DNA of 12,771 bases. Source: Gemmatimonadales bacterium. GTDB lineage: Bacteria > Gemmatimonadota > Gemmatimonadetes > Gemmatimonadales > GWC2-71-9. Below are positions 1-7,676 of this stretch, piece by piece; the first letter of the stretch is position 1, and each line of letters starts with the position of its first letter. Where the stretch lies: contig JACKDA010000029.1 of NCBI GenBank assembly GCA_020633775.1, positions 1-12,771 of the forward strand. The letters run 5' to 3'. Under the pieces are notes generated by a model. That model ran no database searches, was not told the DNA's origin, and was given only the letters and a program-made list of their open reading frames with translations. Made by a program: the position numbers and the translations under genes.

Positions 1-1760
1 GGGACAAGACCCGCGCCGCGATCCAGGCGATGGCCGCCGAGCTGCTCGACCTGTACGCCCGTCGCCGCGTCAGCGCCGGGTTCGCGTTCCCGCCCGACGC
101 GCGCTGGCAGCGCGAGCTCGAGTCGTCGTTCCTCTACGAGGACACCCCCGACCAGCGCACCGCCACCGAGAGCATCAAGGCCGACATGGAGCGTCCCCAG
201 CCGATGGACCGGCTGCTCGTGGGCGATGTCGGCTACGGCAAGACCGAGGTCGCCGTGCGCGCGGCCTTCAAGGCGGTGCAGGGCGGCAAGCAGGTGGCGG
301 TCCTCGTGCCGACGACGATCCTCGCGGAGCAGCACTATCGCACCTTCGCCGATCGGCTGGCCGACTATCCGGTGACCGTGGAGGCGCTCTCCCGCTTCCG
401 GACCGCGAAGCAGCAGAAGGAGACGCTGCGCCGCCTGGAGACCGGCGAGCTCGACATCGTCATCGGGACCCACCGGCTGCTGTCGAAGGACGTCGTCCTC
501 AAGGATCTCGGCCTGCTGGTGGTCGACGAGGAGCACCGCTTCGGGGTGAAGCACAAGGAGCGCCTCAAGGCGCTGCGGCTGGCCGTCGACGTGCTGACGC
601 TGACGGCGACCCCGATCCCCCGCACGCTGCACCTCTCGCTGGCCGGCTTGCGCGACATGACGGTGATCGAGACCCCGCCGCGCGACCGGTCCCCGATCCT
701 CACCTTCGTGGAGCCGTGGGACGACGCACTGCTCGAGGAGGCGATCGCGCGGGAGCTCGACCGTGGCGGCCAGGTCTTCGTGGTCCACAACCGGATCGAG
801 ACGATCGAGACGATCGCGAGCCGGGTCCGCTCGCTCGCGCCGCGGGCGCGAGTCGCGGTGGGGCACGGCCAGATGGCGGCCGACGCCCTCGAGGACGTGA
901 TGCAGGGGTTCGTGTCGGGGGAGGTCGACATCCTCGTCTCCACCATGATCGTGGAGTCGGGGCTCGACGTCCCCAATGCGAACACGATGATCGTGCACGA
1001 CGCCCACCGGTTCGGGCTGGCCCAGCTCTACCAGCTGCGCGGGCGGGTGGGCCGCAGCCACCGGCGGGCCTACTGCTACCTGCTGGCGCCGGACACGATC
1101 GACCCGGCGGCCGAGGAACGGCTCAAGGTCCTCGAGCATCATACCGACCTGGGGGCGGGCTACCGGATCGCGCTCCGCGACCTGGAGTTGCGGGGGGCGG
1201 GGAACCTGCTGGGGGCCGAGCAGTCGGGGCACGCCCAGGCGGTGGGGTTCGACCTCTACCTGCGCTGGCTGGAGGAGACCGTCACGGCGCTCCGGAGCCG
1301 GAAGGACGCCGTGGAGGCCCCGGCCCCCCCGGACGTCCACCTTGACGTCCCGGCGCGGCTACCGGACGCCTACGTGGTCGATGACGGGACCAAGCTGGAC
1401 CTCTACCGCCGACTGGCGCGGGCCACGACGCCCGGCGACATTGATGAGCTGCGCGCCGAGCTGCGGGAACGGTTCGGCCCCCTGCCCGCGGAGGCGGATG
1501 CGCTCCTCGACATGACCCGGCTGCGGGTCCTGGGGGCGGCCCTGGGGGTCCAGCACGTGATCATCCGGGGGGACGAGGCGCGGGTGGCCTTCCGGCAGGG
1601 CGCCACGCCCCGCATGGCGGGGCTGACCCGCGCGCTGGAGGATGTGCAGCTCGCGGCGGAGGTGCGGCGCACGATGCCGCTGTCGCTGCGGTTGGTGCGG
1701 CTCGGAGGCGAGCCGCTGGTTCCCGCGCTGGTGCGCGCCCTGCGGCAGGTCGCCGCGTGA
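1..1760 (+). CDS. mfd: Transcription-repair coupling factor Mfd, C-terminal part (5' end outside window)
   Basis: This is the C-terminal half of the superfamily 2 DNA translocase that removes RNA polymerase stalled at lesions and recruits the UvrABC excision machinery. The frame is open from base 3, so the start and roughly the first half of the protein (the UvrB-like and polymerase-binding region) lie off the left edge. The visible part begins just before the typical AAELLDLYARR segment. Helicase motifs are intact: Walker A GDVGYGKTE at 222-248, the DEEH box at 525-536, the TATPIPRTL motif, and motif VI YQLRGRVGR ending at 1055, followed by the translocation-coupling region. The C-terminal regulatory domain (D7) is present up to the TGA stop. 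RecG shares the helicase core, but the D7-like tail and the N-terminal context favour Mfd. The next gene follows after 37 nt on the same strand, so mfd may lead the downstream string. Confidence 0.96.
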   Translation, partial: DKTRAAIQAMAAELLDLYARRRVSAGFAFPPDARWQRELESSFLYEDTPDQRTATESIKADMERPQPMDRLLVGDVGYGKTEVAVRAAFKAVQGGKQVAVLVPTTILAEQHYRTFADRLADYPVTVEALSRFRTAKQQKETLRRLETGELDIVIGTHRLLSKDVVLKDLGLLVVDEEHRFGVKHKERLKALRLAVDVLTLTATPIPRTLHLSLAGLRDMTVIETPPRDRSPILTFVEPWDDALLEEAIARELDRGGQVFVVHNRIETIETIASRVRSLAPRARVAVGHGQMAADALEDVMQGFVSGEVDILVSTMIVESGLDVPNANTMIVHDAHRFGLAQLYQLRGRVGRSHRRAYCYLLAPDTIDPAAEERLKVLEHHTDLGAGYRIALRDLELRGAGNLLGAEQSGHAQAVGFDLYLRWLEETVTALRSRKDAVEAPAPPDVHLDVPARLPDAYVVDDGTKLDLYRRLARATTPGDIDELRAELRERFGPLPAEADALLDMTRLRVLGAALGVQHVIIRGDEARVAFRQGATPRMAGLTRALEDVQLAAEVRRTMPLSLRLVRLGGEPLVPALVRALRQVAA

Positions 1761-1787
1761 CGCCCCCGCGTTCTTTCACCGAGATGT

Positions 1788-1793
1788 GAGGAG
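1788..1793 (+). promoter_or_regulatory. Ribosome binding site of the PpiC-like lipoprotein gene
   Basis: GAGGAG lies 4 nt before the ATG at 1798. It decides the start: the same frame is open much further upstream inside mfd, but only this ATG has a Shine-Dalgarno sequence and yields a lipoprotein signal peptide. Confidence 0.7.
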
Positions 1794-1797
1794 TCCG

Positions 1798-3252
1798 ATG
1801 CGTCGTACCCTGCGGCTGACCGTGCCACTGACCGCCCTGCTGATGGCCTGTTCGGGTGATGCCTTTTCCGGAGATCCCGAGCTGGCCGCGAAGGCGGCCG
1901 GCCAGGACCTGCGGGCCGAGCGGGTGGCGGAGATCATGACCAGCGTGAAGGGGGTCACGATCAACCCGGAGGCGGCCGACTTCGTCTCGCGCCTCTGGGT
2001 CGACTACACCCTGTTCGCGCAGGCGGTCGCCGACAACTCGCTGACGACCGACTCCGCCATGGTGGCCAACGCGATGTGGGTCGATGTCGCGGAGATCACC
2101 GCGGGCCACTGGATCGACACCCTGATCGCGCGCCGCGCCGAGGTGACCCCGGAGCGGGTCGACAGCGCCTACGCGGCCGGCGGGGTGCGGGTGCTGCAGC
2201 ACGTGCTCGTGCAGGTCGATCCGTCGGCCACCGAGGTGCAGCGCAACGCCGCGCGCCGCAAGATCGACGGCATCGCCGCGCGCGCGAAGGGCGGCGCCGA
2301 CTTCGGGACGCTCGCGCTCGACAACTCGGACGACGTCGCGACCAAGGTCGACAGCGGCTTCCTGCCGCCGTCGCCGCGCGGGGCATTCGTGCCGCCCTTC
2401 GACTCGGCGGCGTGGCTCCTCGAGCCGGGCGAGATCAGCGACGTGGTCGTCACCTCGTACGGCTTCCACGTCATCAAGCGCGGCACCGAGGCGCAGGCCA
2501 AGGCGCGGATGACCGAGTGGCTGCAGACGCCGCTCATCCAGCAGATGGAGCAGCGCTACTTCGTCGAGCTCGATTCGGTCAACAAGGTCGAGCTCGCCCG
2601 GGACGCCGCCGCCAAGGCGCGCGAGGCGATCGGCGATCTCGCCAAGGCCGGCAGCAACAACGGCACCCTCGCCACCTATGCCGATGGCAAGCTCACGGTG
2701 GCGCAGTTCGCCCGGTGGATCCGCGCGATGACGCAGGATCCCACCCAGGGGCCCCAGCAGCTCGAGCAGATGAAGCAGGTGCCCGACTCGATGCTCGAGG
2801 CCGGGGTGCGGCAGGTGGCCAACCGCTACCTGATGCTGCGCGACGCCGAGCGCGAGGGGATCACCATCACCCCGGAGGAGTGGGGCGAGGTGCAGGCGCA
2901 GTTCGCCATGTCGGTCGACACGATCAAGGCGTCGATCGGGCTGGGGCCGGACGTGATCGACCCGTCGGCGAGCGAGGCGGATCGTCGCCGCGCGGCCGCG
3001 CTGCGGGTGGACCAGTTCTTCGATCGGATGACAACCGGCGAGTCGCGGCTGCGGCTGCTGCCGGGGATGCTCGCCTGGACGCTCCGCGAGCGCTCGAACG
3101 CCGCGGTCAATCCCGCGGGGGTGCAGCGCGCCGTCGACCTCGCCAAGGCGCGGCTCGCGGCCGACACCTCCAATGCGGTGCCGAACGACGTGGCGCCGGT
3201 TGCGCCGGTGCGCCCGGCCCCGGGCGGCCCGCCGGTCTCCGGGGACAACTGA
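1798..3252 (+). CDS. Lipoprotein with PpiC-type (parvulin-like) peptidyl-prolyl isomerase domain
   Basis: Predicted 484-residue envelope lipoprotein, probably a folding factor for exported or outer-membrane proteins. The N-terminus has two arginines, a hydrophobic stretch and a lipobox LMAC with the acceptor cysteine at residue 18 (codon 1849-1851), so the protein should be lipid-anchored on the periplasmic side. A helical region (about 30-125) resembles the chaperone part of SurA/PrsA proteins. A parvulin-like domain follows at about 130-228, running from VLQHVLVQVD (His135) to YGFHVIKRG (His224). The usual GGDLGW motif is replaced by DSGFLPP, so catalytic strength is uncertain. Residues 229-440 are helical with no motif I recognise, and the end is a Pro/Val/Ala-rich tail. 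The stop codon shares one base with the ATG of the SurA gene, which indicates coupling and a joint task. A chaperone without isomerase activity is possible. Confidence 0.85.
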   Translation: MRRTLRLTVPLTALLMACSGDAFSGDPELAAKAAGQDLRAERVAEIMTSVKGVTINPEAADFVSRLWVDYTLFAQAVADNSLTTDSAMVANAMWVDVAEITAGHWIDTLIARRAEVTPERVDSAYAAGGVRVLQHVLVQVDPSATEVQRNAARRKIDGIAARAKGGADFGTLALDNSDDVATKVDSGFLPPSPRGAFVPPFDSAAWLLEPGEISDVVVTSYGFHVIKRGTEAQAKARMTEWLQTPLIQQMEQRYFVELDSVNKVELARDAAAKAREAIGDLAKAGSNNGTLATYADGKLTVAQFARWIRAMTQDPTQGPQQLEQMKQVPDSMLEAGVRQVANRYLMLRDAEREGITITPEEWGEVQAQFAMSVDTIKASIGLGPDVIDPSASEADRRRAAALRVDQFFDRMTTGESRLRLLPGMLAWTLRERSNAAVNPAGVQRAVDLAKARLAADTSNAVPNDVAPVAPVRPAPGGPPVSGDN

Positions 3253-4598
3253 TGCGGCCACGGCTCGCCGTCACCGCGTGCGGCCTGGTCCTCGCCCTCG
3301 GGGCGGGGGCCACGCGGCCGCTGGTGGCGCAGGGCCAGGGCGAGGAGCCGGTGGACCGGGTGGTCGCGGTGGTCAACAATGCCGCGATCACCTTCACCCA
3401 GCTGCAGGAGGAGTACTACGCCCGCCTGCAGCAGGAGGGCCGGCCACCCCCGACCGACGAGGCACAGCTCAAGCGGGAGATGCGCGCGCTGGTCGACACG
3501 ATCGTCGACGACGAGCTGCTCTTCCAGCAGGCCATCCGCGACACCAACATCAAGGTCACGCCGATCGAGGTGAACGACGCCGTGGACCTGGTGCTGCGCG
3601 ACGCGCGCCAGCCGTTCCCGAGCGAGGATGCCTTCCAGGCCGAGCTGCGCAAGGCGGGCTTCCTCGGCATCGACGACTACCGGCGCTGGATGAACGATCG
3701 CCAGTACCGCGAGCTCGTGAAGCAGCGCTACATCCAGCTGCTGGCCGAGAAGGGGCTCACCGACCCGATCCAGCCGACCGAGTCCGAGGTGCGGGCGTTC
3801 TACGAGTCGAACCTCGACCGACTGCCGCGCCGCCCGCCGACGCGCAGCATCCGGCAGATCGTCATCGCGCCCAAGCCGAATCCCGCCGAGAAGGCGAAGG
3901 CGCGGGTGCTGGCGGACTCGCTGGTCCAGGCGCTGCGCGCCGGGGCCGACTTCCAGGTGGTCGCGCGGCGGTTCTCGCAGGACCCCGGCTCGGCCGCGCA
4001 GGGCGGCGACCTCGGCTGGGTCCGTCCCGGTGTCATGGTGCGGGAATTCGAGCGCGCGGCGTTCGCCCTGCCGCGCGGGACGATCAGTGATCCGGTCGAG
4101 TCGCCGTTCGGCTACCACATCATCCAGGTCGAGCGGATCCAGCCGTCGGAACGGAAGATCCGCCACATCCTCCTCTCCGCCCCGATCGATTCGGCCGGGG
4201 CGGCGGCGGCGCGCGAGCTGGCCGATACGGTGCGGGCCCTGATCGTCGCGGGGGCGTCGTTCGACTCGCTGCAGGGGATCTACCACGATCCGTCGGAGAC
4301 CCGCGAGGGGCGGGCGCTGGAGCTCGATCCCCAGACGGTGCCGGCGGCGTACATCGACGCGCTCACCGCCGCCGACAGCGGCACGCTCACCCCGGTGACG
4401 CCCCTGCCGGTGCCCGGCGGCGGGCCGCTGCAGAGCAAGTACATGATCATCAAGGTGTTCGCCGCCGCGCCCGCGGGGCCGCCGCCGTTCGACCGGATGC
4501 GCGAGGTGCTGCGGGCCCGGATGGCGGAGGCCAACGGCCGCGAGCACTACCTCGAGCAGTTGCGGCAGAAGGCGTTCATCGACATCCACGAGCCGTGA
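3252..4598 (+). CDS. surA: SurA-type periplasmic chaperone / peptidyl-prolyl isomerase
   Basis: Predicted 448-residue periplasmic chaperone for outer-membrane proteins. It has a Sec signal peptide (hydrophobic residues 5-20, likely cleavage after LVA at about residue 26). The SurA N-terminal region starts with VDRVVAVVNNAAITFTQLQ. Two parvulin-type domains follow. The first (about 198-296) is canonical, with RQIVI, GGDLGW (251-256) and GYHIIQV (His289). The second (about 300-403) starts with KIRHILL (His305), but it lacks GGDLGW and ends in KYMIIKV, where the usual terminal histidine is missing. The C-terminal helix (REVLRARM to LEQLRQKA) would complete the SurA core. Size matches SurA of other diderms (about 430). 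The ATG overlaps the upstream stop by one base and there is no clear own Shine-Dalgarno sequence; the stop overlaps the pdxA start. The name surA rests on domain order, not on demonstrated orthology. Confidence 0.88.
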   Translation: MRPRLAVTACGLVLALGAGATRPLVAQGQGEEPVDRVVAVVNNAAITFTQLQEEYYARLQQEGRPPPTDEAQLKREMRALVDTIVDDELLFQQAIRDTNIKVTPIEVNDAVDLVLRDARQPFPSEDAFQAELRKAGFLGIDDYRRWMNDRQYRELVKQRYIQLLAEKGLTDPIQPTESEVRAFYESNLDRLPRRPPTRSIRQIVIAPKPNPAEKAKARVLADSLVQALRAGADFQVVARRFSQDPGSAAQGGDLGWVRPGVMVREFERAAFALPRGTISDPVESPFGYHIIQVERIQPSERKIRHILLSAPIDSAGAAAARELADTVRALIVAGASFDSLQGIYHDPSETREGRALELDPQTVPAAYIDALTAADSGTLTPVTPLPVPGGGPLQSKYMIIKVFAAAPAGPPPFDRMREVLRARMAEANGREHYLEQLRQKAFIDIHEP

Positions 4599-5512
4599 CC
4601 GGGCGGGTTCGGCTCGCCGTGACCCTCGGGGATCCGCGCGGGATCGGTCCCGAGATCGCCGCGGCGGCGCTGGCCGACGGGGTGGACGCCGAGGTCACCG
4701 TCATCGGCGCGAAGGAACAGATCGCGAACCTGCGAGCCGACCGGCACGAGCCGGTCGGCTCGTGGCGTTCCGGGCCCCGGGGGGTCGCGCGGACGCGGGC
4801 GGCGCAGGCGGGGCTGCTCGCCGGGCGGGCGGTCGAGCGCGCCGCCGCGATGGCACTCGCGGGCGAGGTCGATGCCATCGTCACCGCCCCGGCGGAGAAG
4901 CACGCCCTGCACCTCGCGGGATTCCCGTTTCCAGGGCACACCGAGTGGCTGGCCCACCTCGCGGGCGGGGTGGAGGTGGCGATGATGCTCGCCAGCGAGC
5001 GGCTGCGGGTCGTGCTGGTCACCACCCACCTGCCGCTGCGCGACGTGCCGCTGGTCCTGACGACCGACCGGATCGTCCGCACCGGCGAGGTCACCAGGGC
5101 CGCGCTGCAGGGGTGGTTCGGGATCGCCGAGCCCCGGCTCGCGCTCTGTGCCCTCAATCCCCACGCCGGCGAGCAGGGGCTCTTCGGTGACGAGGAGGCC
5201 CGGATCCTGGCGCCCGCGGTCGAGCGGCTTGGTGCCGCCGGGCCGGTCCCCGCCGACACGGTGTTCGTCCGGGCGATGCGCGGCGAGTTCGATGCCGTGC
5301 TGGCCCCCTACCACGACGTGGGGATGACGGCGATCAAGGTGGCCTCGTTCGGGGCGGCGGTGAACGTCACGCTGGGGTTGCCCTTCGTGCGCACCTCCCC
5401 CGATCATGGGACGGCATTCGACCTCGCTGGCACGGGACGTGCCGACCCGGGGAGCATGCGGGCCGCGGTGGCCCTCGCCCTTGACCTCGCCACGCGGAGC
5501 CGCGCGTCATGA
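4595..5512 (+). CDS. pdxA: 4-hydroxythreonine-4-phosphate dehydrogenase PdxA
   Basis: A 305-residue enzyme that oxidises 4-phosphohydroxy-L-threonine with NAD(P)+ in the DXP-dependent route to pyridoxal phosphate; PdxJ then condenses the product with DXP. Family hallmarks are intact: GDPRGIGPEI (12-21), FPGHTEW (His115), and the three metal-ligand histidines in TTHLP (His145), NPHAGE (His190) and YHDVG (His240), then GLPFVRTSPDHGTAFD near the end. It starts with GTG overlapping the surA stop (GTGA) and ends with an ATGA overlap to the glycosyltransferase, so translation is probably coupled on both sides. It is slightly shorter than the E. coli enzyme (about 329). The paralogue that acts on 4-phosphothreonate in threonate catabolism usually sits beside a DUF1537 kinase; none is present, which favours the B6 role. 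Codons 47-56 contain a strong DNA hairpin listed separately. Confidence 0.95.
   Translation: MTGRVRLAVTLGDPRGIGPEIAAAALADGVDAEVTVIGAKEQIANLRADRHEPVGSWRSGPRGVARTRAAQAGLLAGRAVERAAAMALAGEVDAIVTAPAEKHALHLAGFPFPGHTEWLAHLAGGVEVAMMLASERLRVVLVTTHLPLRDVPLVLTTDRIVRTGEVTRAALQGWFGIAEPRLALCALNPHAGEQGLFGDEEARILAPAVERLGAAGPVPADTVFVRAMRGEFDAVLAPYHDVGMTAIKVASFGAAVNVTLGLPFVRTSPDHGTAFDLAGTGRADPGSMRAAVALALDLATRSRAS
4733..4762. repeat. Perfect 13-bp inverted repeat inside pdxA
   Basis: The arm CGAGCCGACCGGC (4733-4745) is the exact reverse complement of 4750-4762, with the loop ACGA between them. In RNA the stem could be extended by two G-U pairs. It encodes the stretch ADRHEPVGS of PdxA, in a poorly conserved part of the protein before the first conserved core motif. 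No insertion duplication is visible around it. It could be an mRNA structure within the operon, a degraded palindromic element, or a chance product of GC-rich coding sequence. Confidence 0.75.
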
Positions 5513-6273
5513 GCCTGACGGTCAGTGTCCTCATCCCGGTCTACAACGAGCGCCAGACCCTCGAGTTCCTCATCGACCAGGTGCGGAGCGTCCCGATGCA
5601 GAAGGAGATCATCTGCGTCAACGATGCCTCCACCGACGGCAGTGCCGAGATCCTCGACCGGCTGCTGCAGGAGGGGCGGATCGACCGGCTCCACCACCAG
5701 CCGATCAACCGCGGCAAGGGCGCCGCGATCCGCGAGGCGATCCGGATGGCGAGCGGCGACGTGGTGGTGGTCCAGGACGCCGACCTCGAGTACGACCCGA
5801 CGGAGATCCCGACGCTGCTCGAGCCGATCGCCTCCGGGCGCGCCGACGCGGTCTTCGGGTCCCGCTTCCTGGGCGGCCCGCACCGGGTGCTCTACTTCTG
5901 GCACTCGGTCGGCAACTCGCTGCTGACGCTGGTCTCCAACATGTTCACCGACCTCAACCTCACCGACATGGAGACCTGCTACAAGGTGATCCGGACGCCG
6001 CTGGCGCAGAAGCTGATCCTCACCAGCGACCGCTTCGGGTTCGAGCCCGAGGTGACGGCCCGCCTGGCGCAGGCGAAGGCGCGGATCTGGGAGCTGCCGA
6101 TCAGCTACAGCGGCCGGACCTACGAGGAAGGGAAGAAGATCGGCTGGAAGGACGGGGTCGCGGCGTTCTGGCACATCCTGCAGTACAACATCTTCCCGCC
6201 GAAGAACGTCAGGGTCCGGCGTCGGCACCGCTCGCCGCACGACGAAGGTCCTTGGGATCGCGCAGGGGAGTGA
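5509..6273 (+). CDS. Glycosyltransferase family 2 (polyprenyl-phosphate glycosyltransferase / DPM1-like)
   Basis: A 254-residue GT-A fold enzyme, likely transferring a sugar from a nucleotide-sugar to a polyprenyl phosphate or a related acceptor at the cytoplasmic face of the membrane. Visible motifs are the N-terminal nucleotide-binding strand SVLIPVYNE (6-14), VNDASTDGS with Asp39, NRGKGAAIR, and the metal-binding DAD at 90-92 inside QDADLEYDP. The segment ETCYKVIR and the end YEEGKKIGWKDG are typical of dolichol-phosphate-mannose-synthase-like bacterial proteins. No C-terminal membrane segments or GtrA domain are present, so it is the short soluble or peripheral type. A GGAG at about 5495 precedes the ATG, which overlaps the pdxA stop by 4 nt. 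It is the last gene of the string; the next gene is convergent after 21 nt. Donor sugar and acceptor cannot be read from the sequence. Confidence 0.9.
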   Translation: MSLTVSVLIPVYNERQTLEFLIDQVRSVPMQKEIICVNDASTDGSAEILDRLLQEGRIDRLHHQPINRGKGAAIREAIRMASGDVVVVQDADLEYDPTEIPTLLEPIASGRADAVFGSRFLGGPHRVLYFWHSVGNSLLTLVSNMFTDLNLTDMETCYKVIRTPLAQKLILTSDRFGFEPEVTARLAQAKARIWELPISYSGRTYEEGKKIGWKDGVAAFWHILQYNIFPPKNVRVRRRHRSPHDEGPWDRAGE

Positions 6274-6294
6274 ACGCGCGCCGGGCGGCGCCGA

Positions 6295-7629
6295 TCAGTC
6301 GCTGGCGGGCGGTGCCTCGCGCCGGACGACCCGCACGCTCTCGACGCGTCGCTCATCCATGCCCGTGATCTCGAACAGGAACCCACCCGCCGCCACCTGG
6401 TCGCCCGTCGCGGGCAACCGGCCGAGCTGGCCGAAGAGGTAGCCCCCGAGGGTGGTGTACTCGTCCTCGTCGAGGGCGGCGTCGAATCGGTGGTTGAAGT
6501 CGCTGATCGGCATCGCCCCGTCGAGCGAGGGGGTCCCGTCGTGCGAGGTCACGGCGCGCGCGGTCTCCGGGTCGTATTCGTCGTAGATCTCGCCGACGAT
6601 CTCCTCCAGCAGGTCCTCCATCGTGACCAGGCCCGCGGTGCCGCCATACTCGTCGAGGACCACGGCGAGGTGGGTCTTGAGCCGCTTCATGTCGGTCAGG
6701 ACGTCCTCCACCTCGCGGGTCGCGGGGACCTGCAGCGGCGCGCGCATCAGCCGGTGGACCTGGGTCCCGGGCGCGTTGCGCAGCGCGCGGAGGATGTCCT
6801 TGGCGTGGACCACGCCGACGATCTCGTCGAGCGAGCCGGTGTAGACCGGGTAGCGCGAGCGACCGGCGCCGGCCACCACGTCGGCGGCCTCCTCGACGGT
6901 GGCGGTCGCCTCGAGGCCGACGATCTCGGTGCGCGGGGTCATCACCTCGGCGGCGTTCTTCTCGCTGAACTCGAAGACGCCCTCGAGCAGCCGGGCATCG
7001 CCCCGGCGCAGCGAGCCGCCCTCGCCCGACTGCTCGACGAGCATCCGAATCTCCTCGGGCGAGTGCAGCCGGTCGTGCTCCCCGGCCGCGCGGATCCCGA
7101 CCAGCCGGAGGAGCAGGTTCGCGGTGCCGTTGAGGATCGAGATCGGGTAGTGCATCACCCAGGCGAAGCCGATCAGGGGGAGCACCACCCACCGGGACAC
7201 CTCCTCCGGATGGAGCAGCGCCAGCGCCTTGGGGACCAGTTCGCCGAGGATGATGTGGGCGGTGGTGATGATCGTGAACGCCGCCGCGACCGCGGCGCCG
7301 TGGGTCGCCAGCGGGGCGAGGAGCCCCGGGGCGCCGCCGAAGAGCCCCTCGAAGAGGTGGGCCAGGGCGGGTTCGCCGATCCAGCCCAGGCCGAGGGAGG
7401 CGAGGGTGATCCCGAGCTGGGTCGCCGAGATGTAGCGGTCGAGGTGTTGGAGGGCCTTGAGGGCCCGGATAGCTTTGCCGTCACCGGCCTGCGCCGCCTC
7501 CTCGAGGCGGGTGCGCCGGGCGCCGACCAGGGCAAACTCGGCGGCGACGAAATAGGCGTTGGCGAGGACCAGCGCCAGCACGGCGAGGAGTCCGATCGCC
7601 GTCGATGTCGGGGCGGTGGCGGTATCCAT
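6295..7629 (-). CDS. CorC/HlyC-family membrane protein (DUF21/CNNM, CBS pair, CorC_HlyC domain)
   Basis: A 444-residue integral membrane protein of the family that includes CorC, YfjD/PaeA and eukaryotic CNNM, linked to Mg2+/Co2+ or polyamine export and often annotated as hemolysin C-like. The order is a DUF21 transmembrane region (about 10-190; first helix IGLLAVLALVLANAYF, then the usual AEFALV and LGITLASLGLGW), a CBS pair (about 228-340, starting with VMTPRTEIV at Met230, with SRYPVY and VVLDEYGGTAGLVTMEDLLEEI), and a C-terminal CorC_HlyC domain (about 355-435). I chose the start at 7629 because it gives a clean first membrane helix and follows GAGGGAG. An in-frame ATG at 7689 would add 20 residues, but it lacks a ribosome binding site and overlaps the divergent gene. 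It shares a 58-bp control region with the cation exporter gene. The older 'hemolysin' label is not supported by the domain content. Confidence 0.92.
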   Translation of the reverse strand: MDTATAPTSTAIGLLAVLALVLANAYFVAAEFALVGARRTRLEEAAQAGDGKAIRALKALQHLDRYISATQLGITLASLGLGWIGEPALAHLFEGLFGGAPGLLAPLATHGAAVAAAFTIITTAHIILGELVPKALALLHPEEVSRWVVLPLIGFAWVMHYPISILNGTANLLLRLVGIRAAGEHDRLHSPEEIRMLVEQSGEGGSLRRGDARLLEGVFEFSEKNAAEVMTPRTEIVGLEATATVEEAADVVAGAGRSRYPVYTGSLDEIVGVVHAKDILRALRNAPGTQVHRLMRAPLQVPATREVEDVLTDMKRLKTHLAVVLDEYGGTAGLVTMEDLLEEIVGEIYDEYDPETARAVTSHDGTPSLDGAMPISDFNHRFDAALDEDEYTTLGGYLFGQLGRLPATGDQVAAGGFLFEITGMDERRVESVRVVRREAPPASD

Positions 7630-7636
7630 CTCCCTC
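7630..7636 (-). promoter_or_regulatory. Ribosome binding site of the CorC-family gene
   Basis: On the minus strand GAGGGAG directly abuts the ATG at 7629. Spacing is short for a Shine-Dalgarno sequence (3 nt from the GAGG core), but no better site exists, and it supports this start over the one at 7689. Confidence 0.45.
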
Positions 7637-7645
7637 AAGGGTAAC

Positions 7646-7664
7646 GCCGCCGGGGCCCGGCGGC
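7646..7664. promoter_or_regulatory. Palindrome in the divergent intergenic region (candidate operator or mRNA hairpin)
   Basis: GCCGCCGG (7646-7653) and CCGGCGGC (7657-7664) are perfect reverse complements around a 3-nt spacer. It sits almost in the middle of the 58 bp between the two divergent start codons, where operators for both promoters would have to be. No recognised metal-regulator box is evident, and GC-rich palindromes arise easily here, so the regulatory role is only a suggestion. Confidence 0.35.
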
Positions 7665-7669
7665 ACGCG

Positions 7670-7676
7670 GAGGGAG
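7670..7676 (+). promoter_or_regulatory. Ribosome binding site of the cation diffusion facilitator gene
   Basis: GAGGGAG lies 11 nt before the ATG at 7688, a slightly long spacing. An in-frame GTG at 7676 would be too close to it, so ATG 7688 is preferred. It is the mirror image of the site serving the divergent gene. Confidence 0.45.

Noticed and set aside
797..817. Tandem near-repeat of gagacgatc in mfd
   Set aside because: It only encodes the repeated IET of a helix and shows no sign of a wider repeat structure.
834..852. 8-bp inverted repeat CTCGCGCC/GGCGCGAG inside mfd
   Set aside because: Short stems of only G and C are expected by chance at this base composition, and it sits within well-conserved helicase sequence.
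1561..3261. Long open frames on the minus strand opposite mfd, the PpiC-like lipoprotein gene and surA (also 2826-4589)
   Set aside because: Their products are Arg/His/Pro/Gly-rich low-complexity shadows of GC-rich codons on the plus strand, whereas the plus-strand frames carry recognisable domains, ribosome binding sites and a lipobox.
3273..3284. VTAC near the N-terminus of the SurA homologue as a lipobox
   Set aside because: The cysteine is at residue 10, in front of most of the hydrophobic stretch; a normal Sec cleavage after about residue 26 fits better.
6278..6291. 5-bp hairpin between the convergent glycosyltransferase and CorC-family genes
   Set aside because: The stem is only 5 bp with no T-run on either strand, too weak to call a terminator.
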